A stretch of DNA of 64,000 nucleotides from positions 806,001 to 870,000 of the forward strand of contig NZ_CP012159.1 in NCBI RefSeq assembly GCF_001189295.1, given 5' to 3'. Shown piece by piece: positions 18,024 to 27,127 of the stretch. Each line of letters opens with the position of its first letter. Positions within the stretch are counted from its first letter, which is position 1. Source of the DNA: Chondromyces crocatus. Lineage in GTDB: Bacteria; Myxococcota_A; Polyangia; Polyangiales; Polyangiaceae. The translations under genes were made by a program, and so were the position numbers. The notes beneath the pieces are model-generated. The model did not search any database and was not told the origin of the DNA. It saw only the letters and a list, made by a program, of their open reading frames with translations.

Positions 18024-19169
18024 CTAGAGTGCGCGCAACCTCCGCGCTGCCTCTTCGAGAACGTGATCTTCCTTGGCGAAGCAGAACCTCACCAGGGTCT
18101 CTCCCACGGGATCTGCGAAGAACGACGTGCCTGGGACGGAGGCCACACCCGTGCGTTCGAGGAGCAAAAGGGCGGCGGACTTGGCATTGGGTGCGGCCAG
18201 CCGGCGGATGTCTGCGAGCACATAGTAGGCTCCTTTGGGCACATAAGGAGTGAGGCCAGATGCTTGCAAGGCATCGCACAGGATCGACCTCTTCCGCGCA
18301 TAAGAGGTCGAAAGTTCGGTGTAATACCCATCCTGCATTCCCAGCCCCGCAATCAACCCATACTGAAGAGGCGTGGGGGCGCAGACGTACAGCAGGTCGT
18401 GGATAACTGTGATTCGCTGCGAAAGTTCCCGCGGCGCGCTGAGATAACCGAGTCTCCAGCCCGTGATGGCAAACGTTTTGGAGAAGCCCGATATCGTGAC
18501 CGTGCGCTCTCGCGCGGTCCGACGGGTCGCGAGCGGGATGTGCTTCGCCTCATCGAAGATGATGTGCTCGTAGATCTCGTCCGTGATCGCGATGAGATCA
18601 TGCGCCTCACAAAATTCAGCGATGGCATCCAGCTCTGCCGTCGACCACACCTTTCCACTCGGGTTCGATGGCGTGCAGACCACGATGCCCCGCGTTCGGG
18701 AGGTGATGGCCTGCTCGAGATCGGAGCGCTCGAAGGTCCAGTTCGGTGGTCGGGTCGGGACAAGGACAGGGGTCAGCCCAAACGCGATGACGGTATTGAG
18801 GTGGTAGCCATAATAGGGCTCGAAGAGGATGATTTCGTCTCCTGGGTCGAAGAGCGCGAGGAGCGTGGCGGCGAATGCTCCCGTTGCTCCGGACGTGACC
18901 ACGACCTCGCTGGTGGGGTCGTAACTCAGGCCGTAGCACCGCTGTATTTTTGCGGCGATCTCGGCCCGCAGGGGGGCGATGCCCTCAGGGGCGGTGTAGA
19001 TCACCTTGTTGTCCTGGATGGCGGCACGCGCCGCATCCGCAACGGGGGGCGGGGTGGGGAGATCGCAGATTCCCTGGCCGAGGTTGATGCCGGAGACCGC
19101 CTCGCAGGCCCGACTCATGGCGCGGATGTCCGAAATGACGAGGTTTGCCAAGCGTTTTCCGAGGCGCAT
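18024..19169 (-). CDS. PLP-dependent aminotransferase, class I/II
   Basis: Fold-type I aminotransferase of 381 aa. The PLP Schiff-base lysine is Lys231 in ISGFSKTFAITGWRLGY; other family residues are the substrate-binding INLGQGICDLP, the phosphate-binding SGATGA, CTPSNPSGK (Asn-Pro pair at the cofactor) and AITDEIYEH (Asp at the pyridine nitrogen). The C-terminal Arg that binds the substrate carboxylate is in ETLVRFCFA. The ATG at 19169 is preferred over GTG at 19175 because GGAG sits at proper spacing. Sequence style is close to the aspartate/aromatic and kynurenine-type aminotransferases; the amino donor is not resolved. Likely monocistronic, divergent from the gene at 19325. Confidence 0.9.
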   Translation of the reverse strand: MRLGKRLANLVISDIRAMSRACEAVSGINLGQGICDLPTPPPVADAARAAIQDNKVIYTAPEGIAPLRAEIAAKIQRCYGLSYDPTSEVVVTSGATGAFAATLLALFDPGDEIILFEPYYGYHLNTVIAFGLTPVLVPTRPPNWTFERSDLEQAITSRTRGIVVCTPSNPSGKVWSTAELDAIAEFCEAHDLIAITDEIYEHIIFDEAKHIPLATRRTARERTVTISGFSKTFAITGWRLGYLSAPRELSQRITVIHDLLYVCAPTPLQYGLIAGLGMQDGYYTELSTSYARKRSILCDALQASGLTPYVPKGAYYVLADIRRLAAPNAKSAALLLLERTGVASVPGTSFFADPVGETLVRFCFAKEDHVLEEAARRLRAL

Positions 19170-19324
19170 GAACACTCCAGGGGGATGGTTGAGGACGACG
19201 CGCGGGACGAGTCCCGTTGATGCGTGAGCCGCCGCACCGGGCGAGTGAAAGGTGACGAGAGGTTGGTCACCTCAGGTTACCGCGATTGTGCGTCCGCCCC
19301 GGAAGGCGTAGTAACCTTCGGGTC

Positions 19325-20719
19325 GTGGGGACCGGATCGAGACAAGACCCGAGTTCGGCCGGAGCTGGAAGCGCGGGCGGTGTGCCCGAAGCCAGCAGAC
19401 CGACACCGCTGCGGCCGCCGCCGCCCCAGGCCGACGACGAGCCGACACGGGCCATGGGGACCGACGAGCTCGATGCCCTCCTCGAGAGTGTGGGGCCCGG
19501 GGTAGCCGGTGCGACCGCTTCGCTCTCTGCGAAGGACATCAGCCGGTTGCTGGCGGCGAGGGCGGCAGGCTTCGGCAAGGGAGCGAAGGTGCCTCCACGG
19601 GAGGAACCTGGTCTCGCCTCCAACGAGGCGCCGACGAAGCCGCCGCCTCCAGGCGACGCAGCGCCGGTAGACCCTCTCGTCGAAGGGCTCGGAAACCCTC
19701 GGGTGCCAGCGGCACCTCCCGAGGCCACCCCGGAGAGCTTCGAGCAGGACTTTGCGCCAACGCCGATTCTCTCCTCGAGTGATCGTGACTCGCTGCCCAC
19801 CTCGGTCATGCTGGTGCCGAGCCGAGCGCCCAGCGCTGGTCGCGTGGAGACCTTGGCTCCTGAAGCGCTGATCGAGGACGGCGATGCTGGACCCGAACCC
19901 CCTGCGCAGAGGGAGCAACGGGCTCACCTCGTCAGTCCGACGCCTGCGCCGCCCGCAGAGGTCCCCTTCAACACCTCCTCGGCGGTTCCGAGTTCCCCGA
20001 GCACGCCAGCTCCGTGGACGATTGCGGCGGCGGACAGCTCACCTTCGAACCCACGGCCCACGTCAAGCCCTCCCCTCGTTCCGCACGTCGCAAATGTTCT
20101 CCCAGACGAGGTGCCTCCTCCGTCGTCTCCGACGGCGCATGGATCCCAGACAGGCCTCATCGTTGCCATCGTGATGAGCATCATCACCATCATCGCGATC
20201 ACGGCTTTCTTGCTCACCCGATCCTCCGAAGAGCGGAGTCCAGGGAGCGCCCCGGTTCCTCATGAATCCGTGGAAACACCCTCTCCACGCCAGGGGGATG
20301 TCGACGAGTCACCCCCCTCGACCTCCGAAGCGGCCGCTCGCGCGGCACTCTGGCAATTTGCCGAAGGCGTCCGAGGCTGTGCGCGCACGGTGATCGGTGA
20401 GCTCCCTGGGACGGCGCCTGCCATCCCGCCCAGCTTTTCTCAGCTCAAGGGAAGTGCGTATACGAGTGGGCCGAACGACTATCGGTCGCCGGTCTATGGC
20501 TGCACGAGTTTTCGTCAGAGCGAGCCTCAAGCCTTCCAGATCCAGTGGCAGGCGTTCAAAGGGGGCACCGAGGGGATGACGATTGCGTGGTTGGACACCA
20601 ATGGCGATGGGGCCGCGGATCGATCGCTCGGTCTGAGTGTGAAGCTCATCAAGAAGGGCGAGATCGCTCTCGGTGAAGCGATTGAGGTGCTGGATCCGAT
20701 CCCGCCCGTGGCTCGCTGA
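19325..20719 (+). CDS. membrane-anchored protein with Pro/Ser-rich N-terminal half and pilin-like C-terminal domain
   Basis: About 464 aa. The first ~275 residues are rich in Pro, Ser, Ala and Glu and look disordered, with a short helical patch MGTDELDALLESVG near the start. One membrane segment follows (TGLIVAIVMSIITIIAITAFLL, about residue 277 on), then a ~120-residue domain with two Cys (GCARTVIG and YGCTSFRQ), a basic/aromatic pattern and TIAWLDTNGDGAADRS. That domain resembles the globular part of type IV pilins, but there is no prepilin signal. Start is uncertain: GTG at 19325 is chosen, while the frame is open from a TTG at 19286. The topology suggests a cytoplasmic disordered half and a periplasmic domain. 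Function unknown. Confidence 0.6.
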   Translation: MGTGSRQDPSSAGAGSAGGVPEASRPTPLRPPPPQADDEPTRAMGTDELDALLESVGPGVAGATASLSAKDISRLLAARAAGFGKGAKVPPREEPGLASNEAPTKPPPPGDAAPVDPLVEGLGNPRVPAAPPEATPESFEQDFAPTPILSSSDRDSLPTSVMLVPSRAPSAGRVETLAPEALIEDGDAGPEPPAQREQRAHLVSPTPAPPAEVPFNTSSAVPSSPSTPAPWTIAAADSSPSNPRPTSSPPLVPHVANVLPDEVPPPSSPTAHGSQTGLIVAIVMSIITIIAITAFLLTRSSEERSPGSAPVPHESVETPSPRQGDVDESPPSTSEAAARAALWQFAEGVRGCARTVIGELPGTAPAIPPSFSQLKGSAYTSGPNDYRSPVYGCTSFRQSEPQAFQIQWQAFKGGTEGMTIAWLDTNGDGAADRSLGLSVKLIKKGEIALGEAIEVLDPIPPVAR

Positions 20720-20726
20720 AGCGAGC
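20711..20726 (+). terminator. hairpin overlapping the stop codon of the preceding gene
   Basis: GCTCGC, loop TGAA, then GCGAGC, with the TGA stop codon inside the loop region; an outer GTGGC/GCCAC pair (20708-20712, 20733-20737) could extend it. No U-run. Position at the very end of the gene and before the MATE gene suggests a terminator or mRNA-end structure. Confidence 0.35.
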
Positions 20727-20761
20727 TGCGGCGCCACGAGTCGCTACATTCTCTGACGATC

Positions 20762-22252
20762 ATGGAACGCTCGTCGCTGCGGCAGCGTTCTCGAAGCATG
20801 AGCACGTCAGGAGCACCGACCCTGGATCGGCCGCTGGCGCGAGAGGAGAAAGCGGAGCAAGTGGGCCGACTTTTCGTGCCTGGGCGTCCCGGACCGGGCT
20901 CGGCGCGTCTGGAGGTCGCTCGACAGGTGTGGGCGCTGGCCTGGCCTGCCATCACCCACATGTTTCTGCTGACGCTGGTGTTCCTGGTGAACCGAGCCAT
21001 GGTGGGTCGGCACTCCACCACGGCGCTTGCGGCGACCCAGATCTGCACGACCCTCACGTGGTCGATCATCTCCATGTGCAGCGCCACCTCGGCTGGGACC
21101 CTCGCGGTCGTCGCCAGGTCCATCGGGGCGCGCGATCGCGCCGGAGCCGTGGCGGCAGTGCGAGCCTCTCTCGTGTTTGCTGCCGCGCTCGGAGTCCTCG
21201 TGGCCGGGCCGCTGCTGTGGACGAAGGGAGCGATGCTGAGGCTGCTCTTTCCACAGGCCGACGCGGAGGTGATCGCTCAAGCGGATGATTACCTGCAGAT
21301 CGTGCTCCCGGTGCTGCCGTTGGCATTCCTGGAGGCGGTCGCCGCGTCGGCGTTGCAGGGGGCAGGAGATACGAGAACGCCGCTGCTCGCGGCTTCTGCT
21401 GGGAACGTCGTCAACGTCATCCTGAGCGCGCTGCTTATCTTCGGCTGGTTCGGGTTGCCCGAGATGGGACTGCGTGGCGCTGCCGTCGGTACGGCGGCCA
21501 CGATGGCGATCGAGGGGCTCCTGCTGATTGCCGTGCTCTCAGCAAGAGGCAGTCCGCTCCCGCTCTTCCGGCGTGAAGGGGTCGAGCACCGTCAGCGAGC
21601 CTTCAGGGATGCGTTGAACCGTGTCCTGCGGGTGTCCCTCCCCGCGTTCGCAGAGCGCGCGACCTACCAGGCCGGCTACACGGGATTCGTGGTGATGATC
21701 GGGCTGCTTGGCGCGGCCGCGATGGCTGCGAACCAGGCGCTGGTCAGCATCGAGTCGGTGTGCTTTCTGTCCGCCGAGGGGTTCGGGATCGCTGCAGGGG
21801 CCCTCGTCGCGCAGAAGCTCGGGGAGGGAAATCCGCGTGAGGCGGCCTCTGCGGGTCGCACCTCCGCAGGCCTCGCCATCGTGCTCCTCTCTGCGTTCGG
21901 CCTGGTCTTCGCCCTCGTCCCCAGGGCCCTCATCCAGCCGTTCACCCAGGATGAGGGGATCGTCGCGCTCGGGGCATCGTCGCTCTACATCGCTGCGGTG
22001 GCCCAGCCCTTCATGGCCTTCGCCATGGTGATCGGTACAGCACTTCGCGCTGCGGGGGCGACGAGAGCTGTCTTCGTCGTGACGCTCGTCTCCTCCCTGG
22101 TCGTACGCCTCGTGGTGACGTGGCTGCTCGCGATCAAGCTCGGATACGGTCTCGTCGGCGTCTGGGTGGGCAGTACGGCGGACTGGATGGTGCGGAGCGC
22201 GATGCTCGGAGCCATCTGGGCGCGCGGGCGGTGGCGAGAGATCTCCGTGTAG
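20762..22252 (+). CDS. MATE-family multidrug/toxin efflux transporter
   Basis: Polytopic inner-membrane protein of 496 aa with about 12 hydrophobic segments in two pseudo-symmetric halves. Family-typical features are the first-helix pattern VWALAWPAITHMFLLTL, LVNRAMVGRHSTTALAA after it, the GAGDTRTP loop, and the corresponding second-half segments MAANQALVSIES and GTALRAAGATRAV. MATE proteins export cationic or hydrophobic compounds in exchange for H+ or Na+. The ~40-residue charged N-terminal extension before the first helix is longer than usual; another start may apply. It lies 23 bases before the ThDP-enzyme gene, so cotranscription is likely. Confidence 0.92.
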   Translation: MERSSLRQRSRSMSTSGAPTLDRPLAREEKAEQVGRLFVPGRPGPGSARLEVARQVWALAWPAITHMFLLTLVFLVNRAMVGRHSTTALAATQICTTLTWSIISMCSATSAGTLAVVARSIGARDRAGAVAAVRASLVFAAALGVLVAGPLLWTKGAMLRLLFPQADAEVIAQADDYLQIVLPVLPLAFLEAVAASALQGAGDTRTPLLAASAGNVVNVILSALLIFGWFGLPEMGLRGAAVGTAATMAIEGLLLIAVLSARGSPLPLFRREGVEHRQRAFRDALNRVLRVSLPAFAERATYQAGYTGFVVMIGLLGAAAMAANQALVSIESVCFLSAEGFGIAAGALVAQKLGEGNPREAASAGRTSAGLAIVLLSAFGLVFALVPRALIQPFTQDEGIVALGASSLYIAAVAQPFMAFAMVIGTALRAAGATRAVFVVTLVSSLVVRLVVTWLLAIKLGYGLVGVWVGSTADWMVRSAMLGAIWARGRWREISV

Positions 22253-22275
22253 CTCGCTCCGTGGTATAGGAGGCC

Positions 22276-23913
22276 ATGGCTCAGGTCCACGGCGGAAGGC
22301 TCGTTTCCAAGGCGCTCGCCCGGCACGGGGTGACGCACCTGTTCACCCTGTGCGGCGGTCACATCCAGGCCATCTATGATGGCTGCCTCGATGATGGCAT
22401 CCGTGTCGTGGATGTCAGGCACGAGCAGACGGCTGGCCATGCAGCGGATGGCTACGCCCGAGCGACAGGCCGCCCTGGCGTCTGCGCCGTGACTGCAGGA
22501 CCCGGGGTGACGGACGTCGTGACGGCCGTGGCCAACGCGCAGCGCGCTGGCATCCCGCTCGTGGTCATCGGTGGTGCTGGACCGAGACTGCTCGCCGACA
22601 TGGGCTCGCTCCAGGACATGAACCACGTGGAGCTGATGCGCCCCATCACCAAGTGGAGCACGTCGGTCCCCTCGACGGATCGTATCCAGGAGTACGTGGA
22701 CTCGGCGTTCCGTATTGCTCAGTCCAACGTCCCGGGCCCGGTGTTCCTCGAGATCCCGCTCGACCTGCTGATGAACTTTGCGGACGACGCCGCTCCGCCC
22801 ACGGCTCCCACGGCCGAGGGGGGCATCTCGCCTGCGCGGCCTGGTGGTGACCCGGCCTCGATCCGGCGCGCAGCTGGTCTGCTGCGGGAGGCAGAGCGTC
22901 CGATGTTCATCGTGGGGACGCAGCTGCGCTGGTCGCCGAATCGCGACATCCTCGCGCGCTTCGCGGATGCCATCGAGGCGCCCTACTACCTCAATGGAAT
23001 GGCGCGTGGCGCGCTCCCCTACGAGCACCCGCGGCTGATGACCCGCTCCCGACGCTTCGCCCTCTCGCAGGCCGATCTCTGTGTGGTTCTGGGGACGCCT
23101 TTCGATTTTCGTCTCGAGTACGGCCGCGCCATCAACCCGGGCGCCAAGGTGGTGCAGGTGGACCTCGACGGGAGCGAGGCTGGAAGGAACAGGCGCGTCG
23201 ATGTCGCCATTCATGGCGACAGCGGCGTCGTGCTCGAGCAGCTCCTCGGCGAGCTGCCGGAGAAGCGCGCGGAGTCCTGGCTGGCTGCCGTCCGTGCCTC
23301 CGAAGACAAGTCTCGCGCCAAGATGCTCGCGGAGATCGAGAGCGCCGACAGCCCACCGAACCCCCTCCGTGTCTGCGCCGAGGTCGGGAAGAGGTTGAAG
23401 CGAGACGACATCGTGATCGGTGATGGTGGCGACTTCGTGGCCACTGCCGCGTACGTGCTGAAGCTCGAATGGCCGCAGATCTGGATGGACCCGGGTCCGC
23501 TGGGGACGCTCGGTGTGGGTCCTGGATATGCCATGGCGGCCAAGCTCGCTCGCCCCGACGCGAACGTGGTCATCATGTATGGCGATGGCTCGTTCGGCCT
23601 CCATGCGCTCGAATTCGAGGCGATGGTGAGGCAGAACATCCCGGTGATCGCCGTGATTGGAAACGACGCGGCCTGGATGCAGATCCGACGAGGGCAGGTG
23701 GATCTGTACGGTGAGACGCGAGCTCCTGCGACCAGCCTGGCCTACACGCGCTACGAGAAGGTCGTGGAAGCGGTCGGAGGGTTCGGCGCCTGGGTGGAAC
23801 GGATCGAGGATCTCGGGCCAGCCCTCGACGAGGCGTTTCGGTGTGGCAAGCCCGCCTGCGTCAACGTGAAGATCGCGCGCAGCGATTTCCGCAAGGGCGC
23901 GATCAGCGTCTGA
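22276..23913 (+). CDS. thiamine diphosphate-dependent enzyme, acetolactate synthase-like
   Basis: ThDP enzyme of 545 aa with the usual three domains. The catalytic Glu50 is in VRHEQTAGHAADGYARATG, the central domain starts near SIRRAAGLLREAERP, and the ThDP/Mg motif is GDGSFG followed by NDAAW (C-terminal domain, about residue 430-460). This places it in the acetolactate synthase / 2-hydroxyacyl-CoA lyase / ILVBL-like group. No regulatory small subunit gene is adjacent, which argues against a biosynthetic acetohydroxyacid synthase; carboligase or lyase activity is more likely. RBS-like GGAGG precedes the ATG at 22276. Probably in one transcript with the MATE gene before and the M17-N gene 6 bases after. 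Confidence 0.9.
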   Translation: MAQVHGGRLVSKALARHGVTHLFTLCGGHIQAIYDGCLDDGIRVVDVRHEQTAGHAADGYARATGRPGVCAVTAGPGVTDVVTAVANAQRAGIPLVVIGGAGPRLLADMGSLQDMNHVELMRPITKWSTSVPSTDRIQEYVDSAFRIAQSNVPGPVFLEIPLDLLMNFADDAAPPTAPTAEGGISPARPGGDPASIRRAAGLLREAERPMFIVGTQLRWSPNRDILARFADAIEAPYYLNGMARGALPYEHPRLMTRSRRFALSQADLCVVLGTPFDFRLEYGRAINPGAKVVQVDLDGSEAGRNRRVDVAIHGDSGVVLEQLLGELPEKRAESWLAAVRASEDKSRAKMLAEIESADSPPNPLRVCAEVGKRLKRDDIVIGDGGDFVATAAYVLKLEWPQIWMDPGPLGTLGVGPGYAMAAKLARPDANVVIMYGDGSFGLHALEFEAMVRQNIPVIAVIGNDAAWMQIRRGQVDLYGETRAPATSLAYTRYEKVVEAVGGFGAWVERIEDLGPALDEAFRCGKPACVNVKIARSDFRKGAISV

Positions 23914-23919
23914 ACCAGC

Positions 23920-24444
23920 GTGGAGCTCAGGTTCGTTTCCCCCGATCTCGCCAGCCTCGACATGCTCGACGCCGAGGTGCTGGCCTGCCCCGTCTGGGCA
24001 GACATCCGGCCTGCGCATGGAGTGGCCGGCCTCTGCGACTGGCGGCTCGGTGGTCGTATCTCGGAGCTCCAGCGGCGTGGGTTGGTGACGGGTGAGCTGG
24101 GTGAAGTCGTGATGCTTCCGGGCAAGCCGCGCATGAGCCTGGACAAGTTGATCCTGTTCGGCGCGGGGACGCGGGCTGCGTTCGACGAATCTGTCTTCGT
24201 GGCCATCGTCAACCGGATGCTCAGCACCCTGCGTTGCCTGGGGGCTCGCGTCGCGGTGGTGGAGCTGCCGGGGCGGCAAGACCGTCTGATTCGAGCCGAA
24301 GCAGCGACCGATGCGCTCCTCGACTGCGCCGAGCGAGAGCGGGAAGGTGAAGATCTCTGGATGCTGGTGGAGGGCGCAGAAGGAAAGCAGCAGATCGCGC
24401 AACACATGATCGAGCAACGCCGCCGCCTTCGACGGGCGCTCTAG
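23920..24444 (+). CDS. orphan leucyl-aminopeptidase (M17) N-terminal-domain-like protein
   Basis: Protein of 174 aa beginning with GTG at 23920, 6 bases after the ThDP-enzyme stop. The pattern LDMLDAEVLACPVWAD, GVAGLCDWRLGGRISEL, GELGEVVMLPG and KLILFGAGTRAAFDE matches the macro-like N-terminal domain of M17 leucyl aminopeptidases, but the metal-binding catalytic domain is absent and the gene stops normally. So peptidase activity is not expected; a ligand-binding or structural role is possible. Small myxobacterial proteins of this kind are known to me only as 'M17 N-domain' types. Confidence in the fold is moderate, in the function low. Confidence 0.6.
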   Translation: MELRFVSPDLASLDMLDAEVLACPVWADIRPAHGVAGLCDWRLGGRISELQRRGLVTGELGEVVMLPGKPRMSLDKLILFGAGTRAAFDESVFVAIVNRMLSTLRCLGARVAVVELPGRQDRLIRAEAATDALLDCAEREREGEDLWMLVEGAEGKQQIAQHMIEQRRRLRRAL

Positions 24445-24468
24445 TCTGCTCGCCTGACAGGTCCCGTC

Positions 24469-25245
24469 ATGCACCGCTCCCCTTCAGGCTCGTTCTCCAC
24501 CCCTCTCCCTTCGTCCTTCGTGCTGGGCTGCGCGGGGTTGATCGCTGCGAGCTTGTTGATCTTCGGCGCCGTGGGGATCCGCGCGCTCGCCTCATCCGAA
24601 CCCGAGGCGGAAGCCGTCTCGGAGCCGAGCGAGACACCGGCGCTGACGACGAGCACGACGAGTGCGCCGCAGGTTGCCCCTTCTCCACCATCCGAAAGGA
24701 GCGCGGTGAGGGAAGTGAGAGCGAAGCTCCAGCGCGATCTGGAGACCGGGAAGTTCCCGGCCTTCGTTGCCGACGTCGAGGAGCTCCTCCAGCTCGACCC
24801 GGATGCTGGTGCGGATCGCAAGCTTCGGAGTGCCATCATCGATGTCCTGATGGTCATCACGGCAGGCCGGGGCGAACATGCCGATAGGCTCTTCGATCTC
24901 ATCGAGAATCGAATGGGGACCCACGGGATCGATCTCCTGTACCAGCTCGTGATCGCCCATGGAGGTTCCCGCGCTTCGGTGCGAGCGGCGGCGCTCCTCG
25001 CCGATCCCGCGATCCGCGCGCGTGGAACGCCCGCCATGCGCGTCGCCTACGATCTACGCATGGCGTCTTGCGCGCAGAAGAGCCAGCATTTCTCGCGCGT
25101 TCGAGAGGACGGGGACACCCGAAGCTTGCAACAGCTGGAGCTGCTCAAAAACCCTTGTAGCCGCCGGAACACCTGCTGTTTGCATGCAAAGGACCCCGAG
25201 CTCCTGAGCGCGATCGACGCTCTGCGGACTCGAGCCCAGAACTGA
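24469..25245 (+). CDS. membrane-anchored protein of unknown function
   Basis: 258 aa. One N-terminal membrane segment (FVLGCAGLIAASLLIFGAVGI, about residues 17-37), a Ser/Thr/Pro/Glu-rich linker to about residue 80, then an all-helical C-terminal domain with Cys residues near the end (SCAQK, PCSRRNTCCLH). The helical pattern (repeated 30-40 residue blocks with Leu/Ala) resembles HEAT- or TPR-like repeats but no consensus is clear. It lies 24 bases after the M17-N gene on the same strand. Its stop codon is one base from the end of the convergent FHA gene. No function can be assigned. Confidence 0.6.
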   Translation: MHRSPSGSFSTPLPSSFVLGCAGLIAASLLIFGAVGIRALASSEPEAEAVSEPSETPALTTSTTSAPQVAPSPPSERSAVREVRAKLQRDLETGKFPAFVADVEELLQLDPDAGADRKLRSAIIDVLMVITAGRGEHADRLFDLIENRMGTHGIDLLYQLVIAHGGSRASVRAAALLADPAIRARGTPAMRVAYDLRMASCAQKSQHFSRVREDGDTRSLQQLELLKNPCSRRNTCCLHAKDPELLSAIDALRTRAQN

Positions 25246-25246
25246 G

Positions 25247-27088
25247 CTACCTCAGACCAGCCTTCACGCGCATGATCTCTGCGGCTTCGGCATACGCAGG
25301 CTTGTTCGGGTGCTCTTTCGCAAGCTTCTGGTAAAGCTCCGCCGCCCGACCATAAGCGCCTCCCGCGACGGCATCGGCCGCCAACCGCTGGAGTGTCTTG
25401 CTGGCTTCGGTTTTGGACGAAGAGTCTGCGGGCGCTGCGGTCGGTGACAGGAGCTTGGACGAGCCGGCGTTGCGTGCGACGGGGGTGTCCGTGTCAGGGC
25501 CCGACGATGGCGATGGTCCGGCTGCAGTGGGCGCCGGCGACGGAGGCTCTGCATCCACGACGGCGCTCGGCTGGGGCGCGTCTCCAGGTGGAGCCGCGTT
25601 CGTCGTCTTCGGCGCTCCGCCCGTCTGCGCTGCCGCTTGAGGTGATCTGGGTGGAGGCTGAAGGCCCAGCTCGTCGCCCAGGAACAGCACCACGGCTGCC
25701 GCCACGATGAGCGGCGACAGGAAGACCAGCGCTTTCTTGGGACCCGACAAGGCTTGCCAGGCGGACTTCTGGGCTGCCCGTTCTGCATCGCCAGCGGTGG
25801 TGCTCTGCTCCAAGCGTGCGCTCTGGGTGAGCATCGGCGAGGCGACCTGCTGGTAGGTCCCCGTCTGTCGCATCGCAGCGCCTTCCATCGCAGAAGGCGC
25901 GGTGCTCGGAGGCGCACCGAAAGAGCGAAGCGAAGGAGGCGCACCGAAGGAAGGCATGGGCGAGCTGCCAAGGACCTCGGTCCGCACCAGCCCACCAGAA
26001 AGGCTCATGGCGGCAGGCCCTCCTCCTTGCCCGAACATCCCTTGAGGAGGGTTGCTTTGGGACGAGATCAAAGAGGCGGCTCCAGACAGATGCGCAGCGC
26101 TGGGATAGTTGCTGCCTGAGGTCGTGAGTGGAGCTGCACCCGACAGGTGAGCGACGCTCGGATAGCCGTTTCCGGCGAAGCCGAGCGGAGCCGCGCCGGA
26201 CATGTGCGCGGCGCTCGGGTAGTTGCTGCCCGAGGTAGTGAGCGGAGCCGCGCCGGACATGTGCGCGGCGCTCGGGTAGTTGCTGCCCGGGGTGGCGAGC
26301 GGAGCCGCGCCGGACATGTGCGCGGCGTTCGGGTAGTTGCTGCCCGAGGTGGTGAGCGGAGCCGCGCCGGACATGTACGCCGCGTTCGGGTAGTTGCTGC
26401 CCGACATCGACGGGTCGCCGAAGCGGCGACCTGCCATCGAGACTTCACGTCGCCGCTCGACGTTCTCGACAGGCTCGATCTTGGTCATCCCCGAGTCGTC
26501 GGTGCGCTTGGTGGTCGAGGGGCCGCCGTGCTCCTCGTGCGGTGGCGCCGCGCTCGGCTCAGCTGCTGGCCAGAAGGCCGGAGAGGGGGGAGGCAGAGGT
26601 GCAATCGCTGGCTCAGGCGCTCGCGAGCGCGAGATTTCCATCCCGCGCCGGACCATCTCGCTCACATCACCCCAGGCATTCTCCTGCGCTTGATCAGCGA
26701 CCCGAGTCGCCACGTTGTCGTCGTCCTCGAGCAGCTGTGCGTGGTTCATGGATGCATAGCCCCCCGCTGACGGATCTGGTCCGAACCACAACCTGGCGCC
26801 TCCGAGCAGGACTTCGCTCGATGGGTCCAGGGGGGTCCAGACGCCGAGCACGGCCTGACCATTCACCATGGTCGGAGCGACCATGTCGACACTGCGCAGA
26901 AAGAGCTGAGCGCCATCGAAGTAGAACTCCGCGTGCTCGGCTGCGACCCCCGGGGCTGAAAGCATCCAGGCGCCGCTGGTGCCGACCAGCAGGGGGCCCA
27001 TCGGTTCGCCTGGGATGATCCGCTGGCATTGCGGCTCTCCGGAGCCGATGCGGATCTCGATCATGTGTGCGCGGGACAGCTCCGCCAT
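25247..27088 (-). CDS. FHA-like protein with 19-residue tandem repeats, one membrane segment and TPR-like tail
   Basis: 613 aa. An FHA-like domain (about 9-105) is divergent: the usual Gly-Arg is GTS at 36-38 and only the His of the Ser-x-x-His site remains (AEH, 50-52). A Pro/Ser/Ala linker follows, then six 19-residue repeats of the form SGSNYPNAAHMSGAAPLTT (residues 229-342), more low-complexity sequence, one membrane segment KKALVFLSPLIVAAAVVLFL (about 450-470), a Pro-rich stretch and a C-terminal helical pair (AAELYQKLAKEHPNKPAYAEAAEIM) resembling a TPR. Last gene of the kinase/TPR-lipoprotein/FHA run downstream of the Tad genes. Suggests a membrane scaffold; phosphothreonine binding is doubtful. 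Confidence 0.75.
   Translation of the reverse strand: MAELSRAHMIEIRIGSGEPQCQRIIPGEPMGPLLVGTSGAWMLSAPGVAAEHAEFYFDGAQLFLRSVDMVAPTMVNGQAVLGVWTPLDPSSEVLLGGARLWFGPDPSAGGYASMNHAQLLEDDDNVATRVADQAQENAWGDVSEMVRRGMEISRSRAPEPAIAPLPPPSPAFWPAAEPSAAPPHEEHGGPSTTKRTDDSGMTKIEPVENVERRREVSMAGRRFGDPSMSGSNYPNAAYMSGAAPLTTSGSNYPNAAHMSGAAPLATPGSNYPSAAHMSGAAPLTTSGSNYPSAAHMSGAAPLGFAGNGYPSVAHLSGAAPLTTSGSNYPSAAHLSGAASLISSQSNPPQGMFGQGGGPAAMSLSGGLVRTEVLGSSPMPSFGAPPSLRSFGAPPSTAPSAMEGAAMRQTGTYQQVASPMLTQSARLEQSTTAGDAERAAQKSAWQALSGPKKALVFLSPLIVAAAVVLFLGDELGLQPPPRSPQAAAQTGGAPKTTNAAPPGDAPQPSAVVDAEPPSPAPTAAGPSPSSGPDTDTPVARNAGSSKLLSPTAAPADSSSKTEASKTLQRLAADAVAGGAYGRAAELYQKLAKEHPNKPAYAEAAEIMRVKAGLR
26063..26404 (-). repeat. six 57-bp in-frame tandem repeats in the FHA-like gene
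   Basis: Six consecutive 57-bp units encode a 19-residue repeat with invariant G/P/A/S framework (NYPxxAHMSGAAPL). The inner units are near-identical at DNA level; the last two drift (GNGYPSVAHL, SLISS). Unit length is a multiple of three, so copy-number change keeps the frame. Confidence 0.85.
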
Positions 27089-27127
27089 AGATGGGCGCGA
27101 TCTCGCCGCAAATCTAGTGACGATCCA

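Noticed and set aside
21985-24474. Open frame of 829 codons on the minus strand
   Set aside because: It is the antisense shadow of the MATE, ThDP-enzyme and M17-N genes; composition is Arg/His/Gly-rich and has no domains.
25247-27088. Collagen-like or choline-binding reading of the 19-residue repeats
   Set aside because: No Gly at every third position and no aromatic ladder; the repeat is a different type.
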